Assembly (NCBI RefSeq): GCF_003991205.1
Contig: NZ_RXOZ01000036.1
Location: forward strand, 1 to 64,000
Source of the DNA: Georgenia sp. SYP-B2076
GTDB taxonomy: Bacteria; Actinomycetota; Actinomycetes; Actinomycetales; Actinomycetaceae
DNA length: 64,000 bases
Direction of reading: 5' to 3'
The notes beneath the pieces are model-generated. The model ran no database searches and was not told the origin of the DNA. It was given only the letters and a program-made list of their open reading frames with translations. Position 1 is the stretch's first letter, and every line of letters begins with the position of its first letter. Below are positions 59,117-64,000 of this stretch, in pieces. Made by a program: the position numbers and the translations under genes.

Positions 59117-59872
59117 GTGAGCACAGGAATGGGGCTGGAGGGCAGGCGCGCCGTGGTCACCGGCGCCGCCAGCGGCATCGGCGCGGCGGTGGCCAGGCGC
59201 CTGGGCGCGGCCGGGGCACACGTGGTGGTGTGCGACCGCGACGCCGACGGCGCACGCCGGGTCGCCGAGGAGGTGGGCGGCGAGGCGTGGGTCGCCGACC
59301 TCGCGGACACCGGTGCGCTCGCCGATCTCACGCTCGAGGCGGACATCCTGGTCAACAACGCGGGCATCCAGCACGTCGCCCCCGTCGAGGACTTCCCGCC
59401 GGAGACGTTCGCGCTGATCCTGCGGATCATGCTGGAGGCGCCGTTCCTCCTCGCCCGGGCCGCGCTGCCGCACATGTACGCGCGGGGCTGGGGCCGGGTC
59501 GTCCACATCTCCAGCGCCCACGGGTTGCGGGCGAGCGCCTACAAGTCGGCCTATGTCTCGGCCAAGCACGGGCTCGAGGGCCTGTCGAAGGTGCTCGCGC
59601 TCGAGGGCGCGACCCGCGGCGTCACCAGCAACTGCGTCAACCCCGGCTACGTCCGGACCCCGCTCGTGGAGCTGCAGGTCGCCGACCAGGCCCGGGTGCA
59701 CGGGCTGTCCGAGGACGAGGTCCTCAGCGAGATCATGCTGCACAGCTCGGCGATCAAGCGGCTGCTCGAGCCGCCGGAGGTCGCCGAGGCCGTCGCCTAC
59801 CTCTGCTCGGACGCGGCCGGCTTCGTCACCGGGACGAACATCGTGCTCGACGGCGGCTGGTCCGCCCACTGA
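59117..59872 (+). CDS. short-chain dehydrogenase, 3-hydroxybutyrate dehydrogenase-like
   Basis: 251 aa SDR. NAD-binding TGAASGIGAAVARRLGAAGA, NNAGIQHVAPVEDFP, catalytic Ser in VVHISSAHGLRASAYKSAYVSAKHGLEGLSK with the Tyr/Lys pair, then NCVNPGYVRTPLVELQV. The IQHVAPVEDFP, SAHGL(R/V)AS..KSAYV.AKHG and GYV.TPLVE.Q patterns are those of D-3-hydroxybutyrate dehydrogenases, which interconvert 3-hydroxybutyrate and acetoacetate. GTG 59117 is placed by the promoter spacing. It is followed by a PucR-type regulator and faces an importer operon, suggesting a hydroxy-acid uptake and oxidation module. Confidence 0.85.
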   Translation: MSTGMGLEGRRAVVTGAASGIGAAVARRLGAAGAHVVVCDRDADGARRVAEEVGGEAWVADLADTGALADLTLEADILVNNAGIQHVAPVEDFPPETFALILRIMLEAPFLLARAALPHMYARGWGRVVHISSAHGLRASAYKSAYVSAKHGLEGLSKVLALEGATRGVTSNCVNPGYVRTPLVELQVADQARVHGLSEDEVLSEIMLHSSAIKRLLEPPEVAEAVAYLCSDAAGFVTGTNIVLDGGWSAH

Positions 59873-59963
59873 CGCGATGGCCGACCACGCCGCGCCGCCC
59901 GGTCCCGGCACGCGGCCGCGCGAACACCCACGAATCGTGCGTGCGTCGACCACAATGGCGCGC

Positions 59964-61826
59964 GTGGCTGGAGTGGAGTACCTGGAGCTGTTGGCGCGCG
60001 ACGCCGCCCCCGTCGAGTTCGAGGGCCCGCTGCTCGCCGCCCGCGCCGCGGGCGCCGACGCCGACACCCTCGCCGAGCTCGAGCGGGCCAAGGGCCTGGC
60101 GCTCCAGGTCCGCGGGGTGCTCGAGAACCGGCGGCGCCGGGAGACGGAGCTGCGGGCCCTGTTCGAGACGGCCGGCGACCTCGCCTCCCTCACGGACGTG
60201 GACTCCGTGCTCGCGGCCATCGTCCACCGCTCCCGGCAGCTGCTGCACAGCGACGTGGCCTACCTCAGCCTCAACGACGACGACGCCGGCGACACCTACA
60301 TGCGCGTCACGGACGGGACCACCTCGGCGCTGTTCCGCGCCGTGCGCCTGCCCCTCGGCGCCGGCCTGGGCGGCCTGGTGGCGCAGACGGCCATGCCCTA
60401 CGCCACCGCCGAGTACTTCGCGGACGCGCGCTTCGACCACACGAAGGGCATCGACAGCGCCGTGGCCGACGAGGGCCTGACCTCGATCCTCGGCGTGCCG
60501 CTGCTGCTGGGTCGGCGCGTCATCGGCGTGCTGTACGCCGCCAACCGCACGGTCCGCCCCTTCGCCAAGGACGACATCGCCCTGCTCGTCTCCTTCGCCG
60601 CCCACGCGGCGATCGCCCTGGACAACGCGCGCCTGCTCAGCGAGACGCAGGTGGCGCTGGACGACCTGCGGGTCGCCGGCGAAGAGCTGCGGGCACGCAC
60701 GACGAGCGTCGAGCGGGCCGCGGACGCCCACGACCGCCTGGCGGCGCTGGTGCTGCGGGGCGGCGACGTGGACGACGTCGCCCGGGAGCTGCGCGAGGTG
60801 CTCGGCGGCGAGGTGGTCATGGTCGACCCCGCCGGCGCCGTCCTCGCCTCGACCTGCCCCCCGGGTCCCGCCCCCGCGGCCGAGGAGCAGCTGCTGCGCC
60901 GCGTCGGCGACGCCGCGCGCACGCTGGCCGTGGACGGGCGCTGCGCGGCCCCGGTCGTGGCCGGCGCCGACCTCCTCGGCGCGCTCGTGCTGCGGCGCGA
61001 GGACCCCCTCGACGAGGCCGACCGCCGGATCCTCGAGCGCGCCGCCGTGGTCACCGCGCTGCTCCTGCTGTTCCGGCGGGGCGTCGCCGAGGCGGAGGGG
61101 CGCCTGCGCGGGGAGCTGCTGCAGGACGTGCTCGCCGACGCGGGCCGCGACGCCCGCGGGCTGCACGAGCGGGCCCGGCTGGTCGGCGCGGACCTGGACG
61201 CCGCGCACGCGGTCGTCGTCGCCGAGATCGCGGGCGACCGGACGCGCACCGCCGAGGCGGCGGCCTTCCTCGCCTCGCGGCACCACGGGCTCTCGACCGT
61301 CCTGGGCGGCCGGCTCGTGCTCGTCCTGCCCGGCCTGGCGCCGCGGGCCGCCGCCCGCGCCGTGAGCGAGGAGGTGGGGTACGCCGCGGGCCGGCCCCTG
61401 ACCGCGGGCGTGGCGGGCCCGGCGAGCGGGACCGCGGCGATCGCCGTCGCGCACGCCGAGGCGGGCCGGTGCCTGGACACGCTCCTGGCGCTGGGCCGCA
61501 CGGGCGAGGTGGCCCGCGCCGAGGACCTGGGGTTCGTGGGCCTGATGCTCGGCGAGCGGCGCGACGTCGGCGCGTACGTGCGCTCCGTCGTCGGCCCGGT
61601 GCTGGACTACGACACCCGGCGCGGCACCGCCCTGGCCGAGACCCTGCGGACCTACTTCGCCCACGGCGGCAACCTCGGCCGGACCGGCGGGGCCCTGCAC
61701 GTGCACGCCAACACGGTCACCCAGCGCCTGGAGCGGGTCACCCGCCTGCTGGGCGAGGGCTGGACCACGCCGGAGCGCCAGCTGGAGGTCCAGCTGGCGC
61801 TCCGGCTCGCGGCCCTGCTGCGCTGA
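59964..61826 (+). CDS. GAF-domain PucR/CdaR-type transcriptional regulator
   Basis: About 620 aa. A short N-terminal helical part is followed by a GAF domain (LFETAGDLASLTDVDSVLAAIVHRSRQLLHSDVAYLSL to NARLLSETQVAL, about residues 55-230). A linker and a second sensory-like region come next (VVMVDPAGAVLAS, ILERAAVVTALLLLFRR), then the C-terminal PucR helix-turn-helix (AETLRTYFAHGGNLGRTGGALHVHANTVTQRLERVTRLLG). GTG 59964 has CACAAT 7 nt upstream and no ribosome site; ATG 59955 is close by and possible. Likely controls the SDR gene and the facing Liv-type importer; its ligand is unknown. Confidence 0.88.
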   Translation: MAGVEYLELLARDAAPVEFEGPLLAARAAGADADTLAELERAKGLALQVRGVLENRRRRETELRALFETAGDLASLTDVDSVLAAIVHRSRQLLHSDVAYLSLNDDDAGDTYMRVTDGTTSALFRAVRLPLGAGLGGLVAQTAMPYATAEYFADARFDHTKGIDSAVADEGLTSILGVPLLLGRRVIGVLYAANRTVRPFAKDDIALLVSFAAHAAIALDNARLLSETQVALDDLRVAGEELRARTTSVERAADAHDRLAALVLRGGDVDDVARELREVLGGEVVMVDPAGAVLASTCPPGPAPAAEEQLLRRVGDAARTLAVDGRCAAPVVAGADLLGALVLRREDPLDEADRRILERAAVVTALLLLFRRGVAEAEGRLRGELLQDVLADAGRDARGLHERARLVGADLDAAHAVVVAEIAGDRTRTAEAAAFLASRHHGLSTVLGGRLVLVLPGLAPRAAARAVSEEVGYAAGRPLTAGVAGPASGTAAIAVAHAEAGRCLDTLLALGRTGEVARAEDLGFVGLMLGERRDVGAYVRSVVGPVLDYDTRRGTALAETLRTYFAHGGNLGRTGGALHVHANTVTQRLERVTRLLGEGWTTPERQLEVQLALRLAALLR

Positions 61827-61852
61827 GGGCGCCGCGCGAAGGCCCGCGGCCC
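61827..61852. terminator. possible terminator between convergent genes
   Basis: GCCGCG (61831-61836) pairs with CGCGGC (61845-61850), extended by a G-rich/C-rich outer pair, just after the regulator's stop and before the livM stop on the other strand. Confidence 0.4.
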
Positions 61853-61878
61853 TGCCCCGGGGACGGGCGCCGCGCCGG

Positions 61879-62886
61879 CTACCGCCTGCGCCGCGTCGTC
61901 GCGAGGTGCCGCAGGCTCCCCCACACGCCCCGGCGGAAGAGCAGCACGACCACCACGAACACCGAGCCCGTGATGATGCCGATGCCCTCGAAGCCGGAGG
62001 AGGCGAGCTGGTCCTCGAGCACGATGATGATCCCCGCGCCCACGATCCCGCCCCAGAGGGTGCCGATGCCGCCGAGGACGGCGATGAGCACGACCTTCCC
62101 CGACGTCGTCCAGTTGACCTCGCCGAGGGAGACGAACCCGTGGCTGACGGCGTAGAGCCCGCCCGCCAGCCCGGCCAGCCCCGCGGAGAGCACGAAGGCC
62201 ACGACCTTGTACCGCTCGACGTCGTAGCCGAGCGCCCGCGCCCGCGGCGGGTTGTCGCGGATGGAGACGAGGACCCGCCCGAACGGCGAGTGCACGATCC
62301 GCCAGGCGCACCACAGCCCGGCGACGATGATCGGCAGGGCGGCGTAGTAGAAGTAGAAGGAGTCCGTCTCCACCGCCTCGATGCCGAAGAACGTCTTGGG
62401 CACCGACTGCAGGCCGTTCTCCCCGCCGGTGACGTCCCGCCACTGGTTGGCGACGAAGAACAGCATCTGGGCGAACGCGAGCGTGACCATCGCGAAGTAG
62501 ATGCCCGAGCGGCGCACCGAGAGGAACCCCACCGGCAGCGCGATGAGCATCGCCGCGAGCGCCCCGGCGAGCACGGCGAGCGGGAACGGCACGCCGAGGT
62601 GCACGGCCACGAGGCCGGTGACGTACGCGGACCCGCCCCAGTATGCGGCGTGCCCGAAGGAGAGGAGCCCGCCGTAGCCGAGCAGGAGGTCCAGGGCGAC
62701 GGCGAACAGGGCCCAGCAGGCGATGTCCATCGCCACCGGGGGGTAGATGAACCACGGCAGGGTCAGGGCGGCGACCAGGCCGACGGCGAGGAGCGCCCAC
62801 CGCCGCCAGGACCGGCTCCGGCCGCGCGCGGGCGCCGCCGAGGTGGACGCACGCTCCTCGAGCAGGGTGCGTGGGGTGGTGGTCAT
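61879..62886 (-). CDS. livM: branched-chain amino acid-type ABC transporter permease LivM
   Basis: 335 aa membrane protein with about nine or ten helices. The LivM pattern is present: CWALFAVALDLLLGYGGLLSFGHAAYWGGSAYVTGL, RRSGIYFAMVTLAFAQM, SPFGRVLVSIRDNPPRARALGYDVERYKVVAFVLSAGLAGLAGGLYA and GGIGTLWGGIVGAG. ATG 62886 overlaps the livH stop by 4 nt. No ATPase genes (livG/livF) follow within the window, since the next gene is convergent; they must lie upstream or elsewhere. Confidence 0.94.
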   Translation of the reverse strand: MTTTPRTLLEERASTSAAPARGRSRSWRRWALLAVGLVAALTLPWFIYPPVAMDIACWALFAVALDLLLGYGGLLSFGHAAYWGGSAYVTGLVAVHLGVPFPLAVLAGALAAMLIALPVGFLSVRRSGIYFAMVTLAFAQMLFFVANQWRDVTGGENGLQSVPKTFFGIEAVETDSFYFYYAALPIIVAGLWCAWRIVHSPFGRVLVSIRDNPPRARALGYDVERYKVVAFVLSAGLAGLAGGLYAVSHGFVSLGEVNWTTSGKVVLIAVLGGIGTLWGGIVGAGIIIVLEDQLASSGFEGIGIITGSVFVVVVLLFRRGVWGSLRHLATTRRRR

Positions 62887-63752
62887 GCTGCCTCCTCCCG
62901 TCCGAACAGGCCCGCCGGGCGCAGCAGCACCACGACGGCCATGAGCACGAAGATCGCGATCTGGGCGAACGCGGGCGCGTACGCCTGGCCGAAGGCCTCC
63001 ACCAGCCCGACGAGGAAGCCGGCGGCGACGGCGCCGACGATCGAGCCCAGGCCGCCGATGACGACCACCGCGAACAGGATGATGATGAAGTTCGAGCCCA
63101 TGTCCGCCGTGATCGCCCGGAACGGGGCGGCCAGCACCCCGGCCAGGCCGGCGAGCGCGATCCCGAAGCCGAACACCGGCGTGACCCACCTGCCCACGTT
63201 GATGCCCAGGGCGCGGGCCAGGTCGGAGCGCTCCGTGGCGGCCCGCACGATCATCCCGGTGCGCGTGCGGGTCATCACCAGCCACACCAGCACGCACACG
63301 AGCACCGAGAACAGGAACACGAAGAGCTGGTAGGCGGGCAGGCGCAGGTCGCCGACGACCAGCTGCCCCTCGAGCACGGCGGGGCGCTCGTAGGGCAGGC
63401 CGGAGACGCCGTAGCGGCGCTTGACCAGGTCCACGAGCACGAGGGACAGGCCGAAGGTGAGGAGGAAGTTGTAGAGCGGCTCCAGCCTGAGCAGCCACCG
63501 CACCAGCAGCCGCTCCATCGCCACCCCGAACAGGAACAGCAGGGCGGGCACCACGAGCAGGGCCCACCAGAAGCTCAGCCCGACGAGGTCGAGCAGGACG
63601 GCGGAGGCGACCGCGCCGAGCATGTAGCAGGCGCCGTGCGCGAAGTTCACCACGCCGAGCACGCCGAAGATGACGGCCAGGCCCAGGGCGGCCAGGGCGT
63701 AGAAGCTCCCGGCCGCCAGCCCCTGGATGATGTACTGCAGCAGTTCGTTCAT
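62883..63752 (-). CDS. livH: branched-chain amino acid-type ABC transporter permease LivH
   Basis: 289 aa permease. MNELLQYIIQGLAAGSFYALAALGLAVIFGVLGVVNFAHGACYMLGA is the typical LivH start; SDLARALGINVGRWVTPVFGFGIALAGLAGVLA is the conserved cytoplasmic loop contacting the ATPases. Substrates of this subfamily include branched-chain amino acids, amides, urea and hydroxy or aromatic acids. Pairs with LivM. Confidence 0.95.
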   Translation of the reverse strand: MNELLQYIIQGLAAGSFYALAALGLAVIFGVLGVVNFAHGACYMLGAVASAVLLDLVGLSFWWALLVVPALLFLFGVAMERLLVRWLLRLEPLYNFLLTFGLSLVLVDLVKRRYGVSGLPYERPAVLEGQLVVGDLRLPAYQLFVFLFSVLVCVLVWLVMTRTRTGMIVRAATERSDLARALGINVGRWVTPVFGFGIALAGLAGVLAAPFRAITADMGSNFIIILFAVVVIGGLGSIVGAVAAGFLVGLVEAFGQAYAPAFAQIAIFVLMAVVVLLRPAGLFGREEAA

Positions 63753-63810
63753 GGTCCGCCTTCCGCGTCCCGGTGGTGCGTGCCTGCGCGGCGCACCGGT
63801 GCCAGGGCGC

Positions 63811-64000
63811 TCAGCCCATCTCGCAGCCGGAGTCGGCGACCGGCCGGAACGCCTGCTCCGCGGGGATGGTGTTGAGGATGGTCTCGTAGTCCCAGTCCTC
63901 GGTGACCTCCTCGGGGGCCTTGACCTCGGCGAGGTAGACGTCGTGGACGACGCGGTGGTCCTCGGCCCGGATGGTGCCGTTGCGCAGGAAGACGTCCTCG
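63811..64000 (-). CDS. ABC transporter substrate-binding protein, C-terminal part
   Basis: Only the last 62 residues are in the window; the gene begins beyond the right edge. They read through IRAEDHRVVHDVYLAEVKAPEE and WDYETILNTIPAEQAFRPVADSGCEMG before TGA. The DHR-x-x-x-x-x-YL-x-EVK stretch, the late IPAE and the CxM end match LivJ/UrtA-like periplasmic-type binding proteins with a disulfide-forming C-terminal Cys. It lies 58 bp upstream of livH, as expected for the first gene of the importer operon. Confidence 0.82.
   Translation of the reverse strand, partial: EDVFLRNGTIRAEDHRVVHDVYLAEVKAPEEVTEDWDYETILNTIPAEQAFRPVADSGCEMG

Overview
The window reads as a chromosomal segment of a very GC-rich actinomycete. 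The best guess is a member of Micrococcales (the Cellulomonas / Georgenia neighbourhood), but this is an inference from gene order and families: GlgE-type glycogen metabolism, the mismatch endonuclease NucS, a DUF2550 gene beside atpC, the order argS-lysA-hom-thrC-thrB-rho-rpmE-prfA-prmC-sua5-wecA-atpI-atpBEFHAGDC, frequent GTG starts, and many starts with a TAnnnT box 6-8 nt upstream and no Shine-Dalgarno sequence (leaderless type). No phage, plasmid, CRISPR or transposase gene is visible.

Layout. 1-750: the 5' part of a DUF222/HNH-type gene and an unusually AT-rich promoter region with short tandem repeats. 750-3300: a cysteine desulfurase and mnmA (tRNA 2-thiouridine). 3488-5982: an FMN reductase and the electron-transfer flavoprotein pair. 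6270-21271: a carbohydrate-storage island with glgX and glgP (glycogen breakdown), then glgE-treS-mak and glgB, which together turn trehalose into branched alpha-glucan via maltose 1-phosphate. trpS sits inside this island, preceded by a leaderless Trp-Trp leader peptide and a foldable attenuator. 21482-26852: a redox-dead thioredoxin/TPR protein, a lipoprotein and a two-pass membrane protein on one strand, and a DivIVA-like coiled-coil gene on the other. 26928-34500: regulators and metabolic genes (GntR, GNAT, formaldehyde dehydrogenase, hydrolase, GH1, nagA, nucS, DUF2550).

34513-56320, all on the minus strand apart from one small VanZ-like gene, is a long housekeeping block. In transcription order it is argS-lysA, hom-thrC-thrB, rho, rpmE, prfA-prmC, sua5-wecA-atpI and the eight ATP synthase genes. 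Many neighbours overlap by 1 or 4 nt, which points to translational coupling. 56445-64000 holds a small membrane protein, a tRNA-Arg(CCG) with a clear terminator, a TetR regulator, a glycerophosphodiester phosphodiesterase, and a 3-hydroxybutyrate-dehydrogenase-like SDR followed by a GAF/PucR regulator. It ends with the start of a branched-chain-amino-acid-type ABC importer that runs off the window.

The most interesting signal is the trpS leader (8662-8803): a 15-codon leaderless ORF with tandem Trp codons, followed by mutually exclusive hairpins. Next come a 156-bp element with perfect 14-bp terminal inverted repeats and internal hairpins between convergent genes (21302-21457), and a tandem pair of 65-bp palindrome-ended repeats (10230-10368).
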